From assembly GCF_006874705.1 (NCBI RefSeq), contig NZ_CP035382.1, forward strand, positions 496,001 to 560,000: a stretch of DNA of 64,000 nucleotides, in the 5' to 3' direction. Position 1 is the first letter of the stretch. Each line of letters starts with the position of its first letter. Positions 46,879 to 56,792 of this stretch are shown piece after piece. Under the pieces are notes generated by a model, which saw nothing but the letters and a program-made list of their open reading frames with translations, was not told the DNA's origin and searched no databases. The position numbers and the translations under genes were made by a program. The DNA is from Leclercia adecarboxylata. Its GTDB lineage: Bacteria > Pseudomonadota > Gammaproteobacteria > Enterobacterales > Enterobacteriaceae.

Positions 46879-47922
46879 TTATCTTGTGATCCACAACGTG
46901 GGCCAGGAATCGGGTCCATGCCAGTTATCGCAGCTCGGCTCTTCCGCATAACGCACCAGACGGAAACGCTGTCCGGTAAAGCGCCAGCGCGTCTGGATCC
47001 CGCAATCGGCAATGCCGCGTCCCAGCGCGAGGGTGGTCAGCTCGCGGCTCTTCTCATCGAAGCTGGCGTTCATCAACTCCATCTCGCTGCTGTCGCTCGA
47101 CGGCACAAACGGCAGGCGCAGGCGCACCGCATGGGAGGCAAACGGCTTCTTACGCGACACCAGCCAGGCCAGATCGACGGTGTTATAGGCCCCGGCCTCA
47201 CAGCTAATCATCAGCAGCGCTTTGTCATCGGTTAAGGCGGTGACCCGCACTTCACGACGCGCCGGGTCGAGTGAGCACTGGCTGTTGTTGATGCGCCAGG
47301 TGCCATAGTCGGTCAGATCGCTGCGCTCTTCGCGGGTTAACGGCGTGGGGGTCGGGTTGACTACGGCAACCTCTTTCAGCGCCGGTGCGGGCGGTACGCT
47401 CAGCGGCGGTTGCGCGCCTTTGTTGATCCACGCGGTTTCACTCCCGCCACGCTTTTGCTGGGCATCGATAAACTGCAGGGCCTCTTTCAGACCATCCAGG
47501 GAGATGACCTGCTTGCCATCCGCCAGGGTGATGGCCTTTTTCTGCTGAAGCGTGGTCAACAGAGCAGTAATAGTGGCGGCATGATCGGTGGTCAGACGCC
47601 AGGGAGTCACCTGCCAGTGCGGTGGAGCAAGCTGCAGCGGCTCGCCGTCAAGCATAAGGCGGGGCGCGATAGCGGGCTGTTTAGGGTCGGGCGTGGCCAG
47701 CCCGCCGAGATCGATGCGCAGCACCGCATCGGTTTTTGCCCCGGCGCTGCGGCTCAGCGTCATCACCAGCCCGTTATGCTCACCGGTATTGCGCGCGATA
47801 CAAAAGTTCTGGTTGTTGCAGGTCACCTGCCAGTCAGTAAACGACTGCTGTGCAGGTGCCGCCTGAACCAGAGCCGCGGGCAGCACGCTGAGCATAAAGA
47901 TAAGAAAAAGGCTGTGACGCAT
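46879..47922 (-). CDS. ypfG: DUF1176 secreted protein YpfG
   Basis: 347 residues, same length as E. coli YpfG. Signal peptide MRHSLFLIFMLSVLPAALVQA, then SFTDWQVTCNNQNFC at the start of the mature domain. Paired cysteines recur (CNNQNFC, NSQCSLD, ISCEAGAY, ADCGIQTRW, PSCDNWHG), fitting a disulfide-containing periplasmic protein. Function unknown. The ATG giving MRHSL was chosen over the 11-codon longer frame because of the signal peptide. Convergent with tktB. Confidence 0.9.
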   Translation of the reverse strand: MRHSLFLIFMLSVLPAALVQAAPAQQSFTDWQVTCNNQNFCIARNTGEHNGLVMTLSRSAGAKTDAVLRIDLGGLATPDPKQPAIAPRLMLDGEPLQLAPPHWQVTPWRLTTDHAATITALLTTLQQKKAITLADGKQVISLDGLKEALQFIDAQQKRGGSETAWINKGAQPPLSVPPAPALKEVAVVNPTPTPLTREERSDLTDYGTWRINNSQCSLDPARREVRVTALTDDKALLMISCEAGAYNTVDLAWLVSRKKPFASHAVRLRLPFVPSSDSSEMELMNASFDEKSRELTTLALGRGIADCGIQTRWRFTGQRFRLVRYAEEPSCDNWHGPDSWPTLWITR

Positions 47923-48046
47923 GAATAGCAGGATCCCGGAAGCAAAGACAGACAAACAGACCGTATCTTCCTGCTCAGGCCGGGGTTACTCAATCAGATT
48001 TATCGGATAGATTTATATGAAATACATCTTATTAAGAATAATAATA

Positions 48047-48616
48047 TCAATCCATTAACCCGGAGCTGCGCAAATACTGTAAGAGTATCACCGTTTTGCC
48101 GTCCCGTATTTCACCCGATTGAACCATCAATAACGCCTCGCTGAAGGGCAGCTCCAGGACCTCGATCTCTTCGTCCTCTATCCCACCGCCCTTGCCTGCG
48201 CGCTGGGCGTCACTGTATTCCGCCACGAAGAAATGGACGATTTCCGTCACGCCGCCGGGGGACATGTACAGCTCAAACACCTTGCGCGCGTTACCGACGA
48301 CAAAACCGGTCTCTTCGATCGCCTCTTTGCGAATGCAGACTTCCGGCTCATCGTTATCCAGCAGCCCGGCGCAGGTTTCGATCAGTCGCCCGTCGGGATT
48401 GCCGTTCACCCAGGTGGCGATGCGGAACTGGCGGATCAGCACCACGCTCTGCTTCTCAGTGTTGTAGAGCAGGACAGTAGCGCCGTTACCCCGATCGTAG
48501 ACTTCACGTTTGTGGCGCACCACTTCGCCGTTACGCCGCGTCAGATCGTAGGTCAGGTTGCGCAGAATGAAATAGTTATCCGAGAGGCACTTGTCTTTAA
48601 TCAGTTCAATTTTCAA
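48047..48616 (-). CDS. nudK: GDP-mannose pyrophosphatase NudK (start uncertain)
   Basis: Nudix hydrolase splitting GDP-mannose. The body ([12 protein letters not shown] … LRSSGLMD) aligns end to end with the 191-residue E. coli NudK. Nudix box G-x5-E-x7-REUXEE-x-G is present: [22 protein letters not shown], key part [10 protein letters not shown]. The start is unclear. The codon that would give exactly 191 residues, 5 nt after GGAG, reads ATA (48620-48622). TTG at 48616 (189 residues) is used here. ATG at 48643 (198 aa) or 48652 (201 aa) is open but has no good ribosome-binding site. Confidence 0.85.
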   Translation of the reverse strand: MKIELIKDKCLSDNYFILRNLTYDLTRRNGEVVRHKREVYDRGNGATVLLYNTEKQSVVLIRQFRIATWVNGNPDGRLIETCAGLLDNDEPEVCIRKEAIEETGFVVGNARKVFELYMSPGGVTEIVHFFVAEYSDAQRAGKGGGIEDEEIEVLELPFSEALLMVQSGEIRDGKTVILLQYLRSSGLMD

Positions 48617-48687
48617 GTTTATACGGGCTCCGTTACGCGTCATGCTGGTCATACTACGCTGAGAAGCCCGCGTTGTCGTCCGTCAGG

Positions 48688-50649
48688 TTAATGCGGGGCG
48701 GGTGCCTCGACCCCAAGCCAGTCAGCGATGCCCTTGGCGGCATGCCGCCCTTCCGCCATTGCCGTGACCACCAGATCGGCGCCGCGCACCGCGTCGCCAC
48801 CGGCAAAGATCTGCGGGTTGCTGGTCTGATAGCGGTAGCGCGTCTCGACGCTGGCGGCGATCCGCCCCCAGTCATCCACCTCGACCCCCTGGGCCTGCAG
48901 CCAGGGCATGGCATGCGGGTTGAAGCCAAAGGCCATGATCACCGCATCGGCAGGCATGACAAACTCGCTACCCTCGACAGGCACCGGACGGCGGCGGCCC
49001 TGGGCATCAGGCTCGCCCAGCCGGGTGCGCAGGAGGCGAATGCCGTTAACCCGCCCGGTCTCGTCGAGGGTCAGCTCCACCGGCTGCACGTTAAACTCAA
49101 AGGCGGCCCCCTCTTCCCGGGCGTTTTTGACCTCTTTTTTCGAGCCCGGCATGTTGGCTTCATCCCGGCGGTAGGCGCAGGTGACGCTGGCGGCCCCGTG
49201 ACGCAGCGCGGTGCGCACGCAGTCCATCGCCGTATCGCCGCCGCCCAGCACCACCACGTTCAGCCCGGCGGTATCGACAAAGGGCTCCTCTACCGACGGG
49301 GCCAGCCCCATCAGCTGCCGGGTGTTGCCCACCAGGAACGGCAGGGCATCGTAGACCCCGGGCGCATCCTCATGGGGAATGCCCGCCTTCATCGAACGGT
49401 AAGTGCCCACGCCAACAAACAGAGCATCGTATTCGCTAAGCAGCTGCGCCAGCGGGAGATCTTTACCCACCTCGCAGTTCAGCTCGAAGCGGATGCCCAT
49501 CGCCGTGAAGATCTCCCGACGGCGGGCCAGCAGCGATTTATCCAGCTTAAAGGCCGGAATGCCGAAGGTAAGCAGGCCGCCGATCTCCGGGTGGCGGTCA
49601 AAGACCGTGACGCTAACGCCGCGGCGGATTAACGCATCGGCGCAGGCCAGTCCGGCGGGCCCGGCCCCGATGATGGCGACCTGCTTATTGACGGGCGTGA
49701 CCTGGCTCAGATCGGGCCGCCAGCCTTTGGCCAGCGCCTGGTCGGAGATATAGCGTTCGATGTTGCCGATGGTCACCGACCCGGCAACGTCGCGCACCGT
49801 GCAGGCCCCTTCGCACAGTTTGTCCTGGGGACAGACCCGGCCGGTTATCTCCGGCAGGCAGTTGGTCTGATGGGATAACTCCACCGCAGCGTCGATATCC
49901 CCGGCCTTGACGCACTCAATCCACTGGGGAATGTGGTTGTGCAGCGGGCAGGTCCATTCGCATACCGAATGTTCCCCGCAGGTCAGGCAGCGGTCGGCTT
50001 CACGCTGCGCCTGCGCCGGACGGAACGGCAGATAGATTTCGTCGAAATTACCCGCCCGCGCCTCGGGGGAGAGTTTATCCGGCTCGCCGCGCGCGGCCAG
50101 GGCATACATCCGCTCGCGCTTGCCGATCGTCCGGGGAGTCACCGCCGCCCCGGTCTGCCACGGCTGCGCCTCATGGCGCGCCGTGCGCACCTGCCGCGTA
50201 CGGGTCAGCTGATTCAGGGTATCGGGCGTGACCCTTGATAAGGCATCCGCCGGGCAGTTCGCCACGCAGGCCGGCCCCTCGGGGCGATCCAGGCAGAGAT
50301 CGCACTTCTGCGCGGTGGCCGACTGCGCCCCGGTGACCACCTCCATAGTGCCAAACGGGCAAGCCACCACGCAGGCTTTACAGCCGATACACTTCTGCTC
50401 ATCAACCTGCACGCTGTCGCGCATCCGACTGATGGCGCCATTCGGGCAGCTTTGTAGACAGGGGGCGTTTTCACAGTGGTGGCAGGTAACAGCGCTGTGC
50501 TTATTGCCCTCTTTCACCACGGTGATACGGGGGGTAAAATGGCGCGCGCTGAGGGCATGCTGTTCATTATGATGCGCCATGACGCACGCCACTTCGCAGG
50601 CTCGACATCCAATGCATAACTGGCTATTAGCCATAATAAAATGATTCAT
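48688..50649 (-). CDS. aegA: Iron–sulfur/flavin oxidoreductase AegA
   Basis: 653 residues (E. coli 659). N-terminal half: 4Fe-4S ferredoxin modules of HycB/DmsB type with clusters CIGCRACEVAC (12-22), CHHCENAPCLQSC, CIGCKACVVAC and CDLC…CVANC. C-terminal half: GltD-like NADPH-binding flavoprotein (about 190-650) with CLTCGEHSVCEWTCPLHNHIP, FAD motif AIIGAGPAGLACA, and NADPH motif VVVLGGGDTAMDC. In E. coli it is expressed anaerobically and has been tied to urate/formate metabolism. The start was set at MNHFIMANSQLC. Divergent from narQ, with a palindrome between. Confidence 0.93.
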   Translation of the reverse strand: MNHFIMANSQLCIGCRACEVACVMAHHNEQHALSARHFTPRITVVKEGNKHSAVTCHHCENAPCLQSCPNGAISRMRDSVQVDEQKCIGCKACVVACPFGTMEVVTGAQSATAQKCDLCLDRPEGPACVANCPADALSRVTPDTLNQLTRTRQVRTARHEAQPWQTGAAVTPRTIGKRERMYALAARGEPDKLSPEARAGNFDEIYLPFRPAQAQREADRCLTCGEHSVCEWTCPLHNHIPQWIECVKAGDIDAAVELSHQTNCLPEITGRVCPQDKLCEGACTVRDVAGSVTIGNIERYISDQALAKGWRPDLSQVTPVNKQVAIIGAGPAGLACADALIRRGVSVTVFDRHPEIGGLLTFGIPAFKLDKSLLARRREIFTAMGIRFELNCEVGKDLPLAQLLSEYDALFVGVGTYRSMKAGIPHEDAPGVYDALPFLVGNTRQLMGLAPSVEEPFVDTAGLNVVVLGGGDTAMDCVRTALRHGAASVTCAYRRDEANMPGSKKEVKNAREEGAAFEFNVQPVELTLDETGRVNGIRLLRTRLGEPDAQGRRRPVPVEGSEFVMPADAVIMAFGFNPHAMPWLQAQGVEVDDWGRIAASVETRYRYQTSNPQIFAGGDAVRGADLVVTAMAEGRHAAKGIADWLGVEAPAPH

Positions 50650-50781
50650 CACGGTTCCCCTGCTGGCCCAAATAACCTTATTCTTTGTATGAATAATGTA
50701 TTTACCCACCGCAACGGGTTGAGGCAATGTTCAATTGCCCAGGAACGCGAACTATTTCGCCTGAACCTGTGTCAGATCAAT

Positions 50782-50804
50782 TAATTTCATTCCTGATGAA
50801 ATTA
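50782..50804. promoter_or_regulatory. 23-bp palindrome between aegA and narQ
   Basis: TAATTTCAT-TCCTG-ATGAAATTA is a perfect inverted repeat with 9-bp arms, 133 bp from aegA and 64 bp from narQ. It likely serves as an operator for one or both. It does not match FNR (TTGAT-N4-ATCAA) or the NarL heptamer. Confidence 0.55.
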
Positions 50805-50867
50805 CGTTTCATTCCCCCTACGGAAACGTTGTTCAGGTCTGTTTCGTATTAGCTCAGGACGCGATTT

Positions 50868-52562
50868 GTGATAGTTAAACAACCGGTTTCACGCAGCCTT
50901 GCCCGGGCCTTTTTCGCCATCATTGCCCTGTCGCTGCTGACGAGCGCCATTGCGCTGTTTACCCTCGCCAGCAGCCAGCGCGACGCCGAAGCGATCAACC
51001 TGGCGGGGTCACTGCGGATGCAGAGCTATCGCCTGGGTTACGATATACAACGGGGCAGCGCCGATCTGCTGCCTCATCGACAGGCCTGGCAGCAAACGCT
51101 GAATGCCCCCGCCCTGCTCACCCTGAAAAGCTGGTACGTGCCGGATGAGGTTCAACAGCGTTATCACCTGCTGCAGCTCGCGTGGCAGGGTGTTAACGAG
51201 AAACTCGATCAGGGTGATTACGCCTGGTATCAGAACCATATGGATGAGTATGTGGCGCGTATCGACGCCTTTGTTCTCTCCCTGCAGCATTACGCCGAAC
51301 ATAAAATCCAGCTGGTGTTCGCCATCTCCTTTGCCGGCGCGATCGGCATCATTCTGCTGGCGCTCAGCACGCTGCGGCGGATCCGCCAGCAGGTGGTCGC
51401 CCCGCTCAATCGTCTGGTCGCCTCCAGCCTGCACATCGAACAGGGCCGGTTTGATATCCCGGTGCCGGATACCGATCTGCCGAACGAGCTTGGCCTGCTT
51501 TCCCGCACCTTTAACCATATGGCCGCCGAGCTGCACACCCTGTACCGCTCTCTGGAAATTTCGGTTGAAGAGAAGACGCACCATCTGCACGAGGCCCACC
51601 AGCAGCTGGAGATGCTGTTTACCTGCTCACAGGAGATGAACACCAGCAAGATCGACAGCCACTGCTTCCGTCATATCCTGCAAACCGTGCGCGAATACAC
51701 CGGGATCGCCTGGCTGGCGCTGCATACCAGCGACGGCTGGAAAATGCAGGAGGGCGAGGCCGCCGAGCACCTGGAGACGCAGGTGCTGCCGGTCATTATG
51801 CTGGAGACCCGGTTCGGTGAGCTACGCTGGCAAAGCGAGCAGCGCGCCGTGCCGATCCCGCTGATGAAAAGCGTCGCCACCATGCTCGGGCGCGGCCTCT
51901 TTTCCAACCAGGCGCAAAAGCACTACCACCAGCTGCTGCTGATGGAGGAGCGCGCCACCATCGCCCGCGAGCTGCACGACTCGCTGGCGCAGGTGCTGTC
52001 GTATCTGCGCATTCAGCTGACGCTGCTTAAACATGCGGTGCCGGAGGAAAACGAGGCAGCGCAGGCGATCATTACCGATTTCTCCCGGGCGCTGAATGCC
52101 GCATACCGTCAGCTGCGCGAGCTGCTTACCACCTTCCGCCTGACGCTGAACCAGGCCAACCTGCCCGCTGCGCTACAGGAGACTCTGGAGGATCTCCAGA
52201 AGCAGACCGGCGCAACACTGCGCCTCGACTGCCAGCTCTCCTCCCTGGCGCTGGACGCCCAGATGCAGGTCCACCTGCTGCAAATTGTGCGCGAGGCGGT
52301 GCTAAACGCCATCAAGCACGCCCAGGCCAGCGACATTGAGGTCAGTTGCGTTACCGCCCCGGACGGTAGCCATAGGGTGAACATTTGCGACAACGGTATC
52401 GGGATTGGCGACGCCAGCGAGCCGCCGGGTCACTACGGTCTGAACATCATGCGCGAGCGCGCCGACAGGCTGGGGGGCACCCTGCACTTCTCGCAGCCGC
52501 CCGGCGGAGGGACGCAGGTCAGCGTCTGTTTCCGCTCGTCAGCCGCTACCGAGGGTAAATAA
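50868..52562 (+). CDS. narQ: Nitrate/nitrite sensor histidine kinase NarQ
   Basis: 564 residues (E. coli 566). Two transmembrane helices (about 13-33 and 146-166) enclose a periplasmic helical sensor with the nitrate P-box NLAGSLRMQSYRLGYD (about 43-58). Then HAMP, signalling helix, GAF-like region, and HisKA_3 with phospho-His in ATIARELHDSLAQVLSYLR (H about 370). ATPase motifs: VREAVLNAIKHA, DNGIGIG, GGTLHF. It phosphorylates NarL and NarP. The start is GTG with AGGA upstream. Next to aegA, as in E. coli. Confidence 0.96.
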   Translation: MIVKQPVSRSLARAFFAIIALSLLTSAIALFTLASSQRDAEAINLAGSLRMQSYRLGYDIQRGSADLLPHRQAWQQTLNAPALLTLKSWYVPDEVQQRYHLLQLAWQGVNEKLDQGDYAWYQNHMDEYVARIDAFVLSLQHYAEHKIQLVFAISFAGAIGIILLALSTLRRIRQQVVAPLNRLVASSLHIEQGRFDIPVPDTDLPNELGLLSRTFNHMAAELHTLYRSLEISVEEKTHHLHEAHQQLEMLFTCSQEMNTSKIDSHCFRHILQTVREYTGIAWLALHTSDGWKMQEGEAAEHLETQVLPVIMLETRFGELRWQSEQRAVPIPLMKSVATMLGRGLFSNQAQKHYHQLLLMEERATIARELHDSLAQVLSYLRIQLTLLKHAVPEENEAAQAIITDFSRALNAAYRQLRELLTTFRLTLNQANLPAALQETLEDLQKQTGATLRLDCQLSSLALDAQMQVHLLQIVREAVLNAIKHAQASDIEVSCVTAPDGSHRVNICDNGIGIGDASEPPGHYGLNIMRERADRLGGTLHFSQPPGGGTQVSVCFRSSAATEGK

Positions 52563-52569
52563 CGGTAAA
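52555..52569 (+). promoter_or_regulatory. CpxR box at the narQ/acrD junction
   Basis: GTAAA-TAACG-GTAAA exactly matches the CpxR direct-repeat consensus GTAAA-N5-GTAAA. It overlaps the narQ stop codon and lies 195 bp upstream of acrD. CpxR is known to activate acrD in E. coli and Salmonella. Confidence 0.55.
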
Positions 52570-52644
52570 AACGGGGGGGAATGTCACCAGTCAGCCATGC
52601 GGATAGACAATACTCACCGCTTCACAACGGGCAACGACGCGAAT

Positions 52645-52692
<48 letters not shown>

Positions 52693-52763
52693 ATCCGCCT
52701 TGCCGCTAGAGTTATGCGGGCAATGTACAATGACGACGCGCAGCAAAACGAGGTCTTATTTTA

Positions 52764-55700
52764 ATGGCGAATTTTTTCATCGATCGCCCCATTTTTGCCT
52801 GGGTGCTGGCAATTTTGTTGTGCCTGACCGGCACGCTGGCCATTTTTTCCCTTCCTGTTGAGCAGTACCCGGATCTGGCCCCGCCTAACGTGCGGATCAC
52901 GGCTAACTATCCGGGGGCATCCGCGCAAACTCTGGAGAACACCGTCACCCAGGTGATCGAGCAGAACATGACCGGCCTCGACAACCTGATGTACATGTCT
53001 TCCCAGAGCAGCGCCACCGGGCAGGCGACGGTTACGCTGAGCTTTACCGCGGGCGCTGACCCGGATGAAGCGGTGCAGCAGGTGCAAAACCAGCTGCAGT
53101 CCGCGCTGCGTAAGCTGCCGCAGGCGGTGCAGAATCAGGGCGTGACGGTGCGTAAAACCGGCGATACCAACATTCTGACCATCGCCTTTGTCTCCAATGA
53201 CGGATCGATGGATAAGCAGGATATCGCTGACTATGTCGCCAGTAATATTCAGGATCCGCTCAGCCGCATCAACGGCGTGGGGGATATCGACGCCTACGGC
53301 TCACAATACTCGATGCGCATCTGGCTCGACCCGGCGAAGCTGAACAGTTTTCAGATGACGGCGAAAGATGTTACCGACGCCATCGAATCACAAAATGCGC
53401 AGATTGCGGTCGGCCAGCTGGGCGGTACGCCGTCCATTGATAAGCAGGCGCTGAACGCCACCATTAACTCCCAGTCGCTGTTACAGACCCCGGAGCAGTT
53501 CCGCGATATCACCCTGCGCGTCAACCAGGATGGTTCGGAAGTGCGGCTGGGCGATGTCGCCACCGTCGAAATGGGCGCCGAGAAGTACGATTACCTGAGC
53601 CGCTTTAACGGCAAAGCGGCCTCCGGCCTGGGGGTAAAGCTGGCCTCCGGCGCCAACGAGATGGCCACGGCAGAACTGGTCATTAACCGCCTCGATGAGC
53701 TGTCGCACTATTTCCCTCACGGGCTCGAGTACAAAATCGCCTATGAAACCACCTCCTTCGTGAAGGCCTCGATTGAAGATGTGGTGAAAACCCTGCTGGA
53801 AGCCATCGCTTTGGTGTTCCTGGTGATGTACCTGTTCCTGCAAAATTTCCGCGCCACGCTGATCCCGACCATCGCCGTGCCGGTGGTACTGATGGGCACC
53901 TTTACGGTGCTCTACGCCTTTGGCTATAGCATCAACACCCTCACCATGTTTGCCATGGTGCTGGCGATAGGCCTGCTGGTGGATGACGCCATCGTGGTGG
54001 TGGAGAACGTCGAGCGTATCATGAGCGAAGAGGGGCTTTCCCCGCGCGAAGCGACACGAAAATCGATGAAACAGATTCAGGGGGCGCTGGTAGGTATTGC
54101 CATGGTGCTGTCTGCGGTATTCGTGCCGATGGCCTTCTTTGGCGGTACCACCGGCGCAATCTACCGCCAGTTCTCCATTACCATCGTCTCAGCCATGGTG
54201 CTGTCGGTACTGGTGGCGATGATCCTCACCCCGGCCCTCTGCGCCACTCTGCTTAAACCGCTGCATAAGGGCGAACAGCACGGCCAGAAAGGGTTCTTTG
54301 GCTGGTTCAACCGCATGTTTAACCGCAACGCCGCGCGCTATGAGGCGGGCGTCGGGCGGATCCTGCACCGCAGCCTGCGCTGGGTGCTGATCTACGTCCT
54401 TCTGCTGGGCGGTATGGTGTTCCTGTTCCTGCGTCTGCCGACCTCGTTCCTGCCCCTTGAAGACCGGGGCATGTTTATCACCTCGGTGCAGTTGCCCAGC
54501 GGCTCTACCCAGCAGCAGACCCTGAAGGTGGTTCAGCAGGTGGAGTCCTACTTCTTCACCAAAGAGAAAGACAACGTGCTGTCGGTGTTTGCTACCGTGG
54601 GCTCTGGCCCTGGCGGGAACGGGCAGAACGTGGCGCGTATGTTCGTGCGCCTGAAAGACTGGGATGAGCGCGATGCCAAAACCGGCAGTTCGTTCGCCAT
54701 CATCGAGCGCGCCACCAAAGCCTTCAGCCACATCAAAGAGGCGCGGGTCTTCGCCAGCAGCCCACCGGCCATCAGCGGGCTCGGCAGTTCGGCAGGTTTT
54801 GATATGGAGCTGCAGGATCACGCCGGAGCCGGGCATGTGGCGCTGATGGCCGCCCGCGACCGACTGCTGGAGCTGGCCGGGGAGGATCCTTCCCTCACGC
54901 GCGTGCGCCACAACGGTCTGGATGACAGCCCGCAGCTGCAGATTGATATTGATCAGCGTAAGGCGCAGGCGCTGGGCGTGGACATTGACGATATCAATGA
55001 CACCCTGCAAACCGCCTGGGGCTCGAGCTACGTGAACGACTTTATGGATCGGGGCCGCGTGAAAAAGGTCTACGTGCAGGCGGCAGCCAAATACCGCATG
55101 CTGCCGGACGATATCAACATGTGGTACGTGCGCAACAAAGACGGCGGCATGGTGCCCTTCTCGGCCTTCGCCACCTCGCGCTGGGAGACCGGATCTCCGC
55201 GTATGGAACGCTACAACGGCTATTCAGCGGTAGAGATTGTCGGTGAGGCCGCGCCGGGGGTCAGTACCGGCACCGCCATGGACGTGATGGAAAATCTGGT
55301 GCGGCAGCTGCCTGCCGGGTTTGGCCTTGAGTGGACCGCGATGTCCTATCAGGAGCGCCTCTCCGGTGCCCAGGCGCCGGCGCTCTATGCGTTGTCGCTG
55401 CTGGTGGTGTTCCTCTGTCTGGCCGCCCTGTATGAGAGCTGGTCAGTGCCGTTCTCGGTCATGCTGGTGGTGCCGCTGGGGGTAATCGGTGCCCTGCTCG
55501 CCACCTGGATGCGCGGGCTGGAGAATGACGTCTACTTCCAGGTCGGGCTGTTAACGGTCATTGGCCTCTCCGCGAAGAACGCCATTCTCATCGTCGAGTT
55601 TGCTAACGAGATGAATGAGAAAGGCCAGGAGCTGATGGCTGCGACCCTTGACGCCTGTCGCCAGCGCCTGCGTCCGATCCTGATGACCTCGCTGGCGTTT

Positions 55701-55877
55701 GTCTTCGGCGTGCTGCCGATGGCCACCAGCTCTGGGGCGGGATCGAGCAGCCAGCACGCGGTGGGAACCGGGGTAATGGGCGGGATGATCTCCGCCACCA
55801 TCCTCGCCATTTACTTTGTTCCGCTGTTCTTTGTGCTGGTCCGCCGACGTTTCCCGCTAAAGGAAAAACAGAAATAA
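52764..55877 (+). CDS. acrD: RND multidrug efflux pump AcrD
   Basis: 1037 residues, same length as E. coli AcrD, the aminoglycoside and amphiphile exporter that works with AcrA and TolC. RND proton-relay aspartates in [23 protein letters not shown] (key part [14 protein letters not shown]4), lysine in [14 protein letters not shown] (TM10), twelve hydrophobic segments in two repeats, and two large periplasmic loops. Assigned as AcrD not AcrB from closer recalled sequence and its neighbours narQ and ypfM/yffB. No acrA-like gene is adjacent. BaeR and CpxR sites lie upstream. Confidence 0.96.
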   Translation: MANFFIDRPIFAWVLAILLCLTGTLAIFSLPVEQYPDLAPPNVRITANYPGASAQTLENTVTQVIEQNMTGLDNLMYMSSQSSATGQATVTLSFTAGADPDEAVQQVQNQLQSALRKLPQAVQNQGVTVRKTGDTNILTIAFVSNDGSMDKQDIADYVASNIQDPLSRINGVGDIDAYGSQYSMRIWLDPAKLNSFQMTAKDVTDAIESQNAQIAVGQLGGTPSIDKQALNATINSQSLLQTPEQFRDITLRVNQDGSEVRLGDVATVEMGAEKYDYLSRFNGKAASGLGVKLASGANEMATAELVINRLDELSHYFPHGLEYKIAYETTSFVKASIEDVVKTLLEAIALVFLVMYLFLQNFRATLIPTIAVPVVLMGTFTVLYAFGYSINTLTMFAMVLAIGLLVDDAIVVVENVERIMSEEGLSPREATRKSMKQIQGALVGIAMVLSAVFVPMAFFGGTTGAIYRQFSITIVSAMVLSVLVAMILTPALCATLLKPLHKGEQHGQKGFFGWFNRMFNRNAARYEAGVGRILHRSLRWVLIYVLLLGGMVFLFLRLPTSFLPLEDRGMFITSVQLPSGSTQQQTLKVVQQVESYFFTKEKDNVLSVFATVGSGPGGNGQNVARMFVRLKDWDERDAKTGSSFAIIERATKAFSHIKEARVFASSPPAISGLGSSAGFDMELQDHAGAGHVALMAARDRLLELAGEDPSLTRVRHNGLDDSPQLQIDIDQRKAQALGVDIDDINDTLQTAWGSSYVNDFMDRGRVKKVYVQAAAKYRMLPDDINMWYVRNKDGGMVPFSAFATSRWETGSPRMERYNGYSAVEIVGEAAPGVSTGTAMDVMENLVRQLPAGFGLEWTAMSYQERLSGAQAPALYALSLLVVFLCLAALYESWSVPFSVMLVVPLGVIGALLATWMRGLENDVYFQVGLLTVIGLSAKNAILIVEFANEMNEKGQELMAATLDACRQRLRPILMTSLAFVFGVLPMATSSGAGSSSQHAVGTGVMGGMISATILAIYFVPLFFVLVRRRFPLKEKQK

Positions 55878-55890
55878 GATATTGAAAATG

Positions 55891-55921
55891 AAAAAGGCGT
55901 CCTTACCGGCCGCCTTTTTTA
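55891..55921 (+). terminator. Terminator after acrD
   Basis: AAAAAGGCG…CGCCTTTTTT stem with an 11-nt loop, 14 bp past the stop. Confidence 0.75.
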
Positions 55922-55984
55922 TGTGTTTATTTTCACATTATTGTTATTTAGCTAATTAAGTGCTCTTGCAGTTCTTCCTGAATG

Positions 55985-56044
55985 TCATTTACGAAGCATG
56001 CCTTCGATAAAATCTTTCCAGTTCCCCAGTTCACGTTCAATCAT
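55985..56044 (-). CDS. ypfM: Microprotein YpfM
   Basis: 19-residue peptide MIERELGNWKDFIEGMLRK, identical to E. coli YpfM as remembered. It is a charged, amphipathic helix without a transmembrane segment. AGAGG lies 6 nt before the ATG. A good sigma-70 promoter lies 26 bp upstream. Function unknown. Perfect conservation of so short a peptide at the same place, in an otherwise diverged intergenic region, argues for selection on the protein. Confidence 0.85.
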   Translation of the reverse strand: MIERELGNWKDFIEGMLRK

Positions 56045-56069
56045 AACTACCTCTCTTATTATTATGGCC

Positions 56070-56098
56070 ATTCTACGAGAATATATCATCATTGTGAA
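56070..56098 (-). promoter_or_regulatory. ypfM promoter
   Basis: On the minus strand TTCACA, 17-bp spacer, TAGAAT, giving a leader of about 20 nt before ypfM. Confidence 0.65.
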
Positions 56099-56432
56099 GA
56101 CTTTTTAATCAGTGATACTGCTCTACCCCCGTTGGTACGACTGGCTTGTAGATAATATGGGTCCAGTCCGATAAATTTTATGTGACCAACTGCAATATTT
56201 TGAAATAACCTTAATTAACGACGAAAAAAATAATTAGCGGCTGTTCTTACACGACTTTTTAGCACCTGGACTTCTATGCGATAAAGGTGAAATAATATTC
56301 ATGCGCTGTACATTATTTATACCACCCCTCAATATAAAATTAAGTAATAAAACAAATGTGTTATATTTTCGCAATCGCTTAAACATCGAAAATACTGAGC
56401 AATCGCTCCCTGTTAAGACAAAAGGATTCACC
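56099..56432. other. A/T-rich intergenic region ypfM–yffB
   Basis: About 330 bp, markedly A/T-rich compared with the genes around it, ending with AAAGGA before yffB. It must hold the yffB-dapE promoter (a TTATATTTT segment near 56361 is a possible -10). No gene, repeat or RNA recognised. Confidence 0.4.
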
Positions 56433-56789
56433 ATGATTACCCTTTACGGCATCAAAAATTGCGACACCATCAAAAAGGCCCGCCGCTGGCTGGAGGCAAA
56501 CAAAGTTGATTACCGTTTTCACGACTATCGCGCCGACGGTCTTGATGCGGATTTAATGCAGAAATTCATCGCGGAACTGGGCTGGGAAGCCCTGCTGAAC
56601 ACCCGCGGTACCACCTGGCGCAAACTGGATGAGAGCCTGCGCGCCAGCATCGACAATGCCGCCAGCGCCGCCGCCTTAATGGTTGAAATGCCAGCAATCA
56701 TTAAACGCCCATTGCTCTGGGCGCCCGGTAAGCCTATGCTGCTGGGTTTCAACGAAAACCAATACCAAACCTATTTTATTGAGGTGTAG
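56433..56789 (+). CDS. yffB: ArsC/Spx-family thioredoxin-fold protein YffB
   Basis: 118 residues from [20 protein letters not shown], as in E. coli YffB. ArsC-like thioredoxin fold with a single N-terminal Cys (Cys10, [11 protein letters not shown]) instead of CxxC, RGTTWRKL, and [20 protein letters not shown]. Probably binds glutathione; it is not a proven arsenate reductase. The 44-codon upstream extension of the frame is A/T-rich noncoding sequence. The dapE start follows 3 bp after its stop, so translational coupling is likely. Confidence 0.93.
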   Translation: MITLYGIKNCDTIKKARRWLEANKVDYRFHDYRADGLDADLMQKFIAELGWEALLNTRGTTWRKLDESLRASIDNAASAAALMVEMPAIIKRPLLWAPGKPMLLGFNENQYQTYFIEV

Positions 56790-56792
56790 TCT

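Noticed and set aside
50755-50780. Possible FNR half-site (TTGATCTGAC on the minus strand) near narQ
   Set aside because: Only one half matches TTGAT-N4-ATCAA; the second half is absent, so no FNR site was called.
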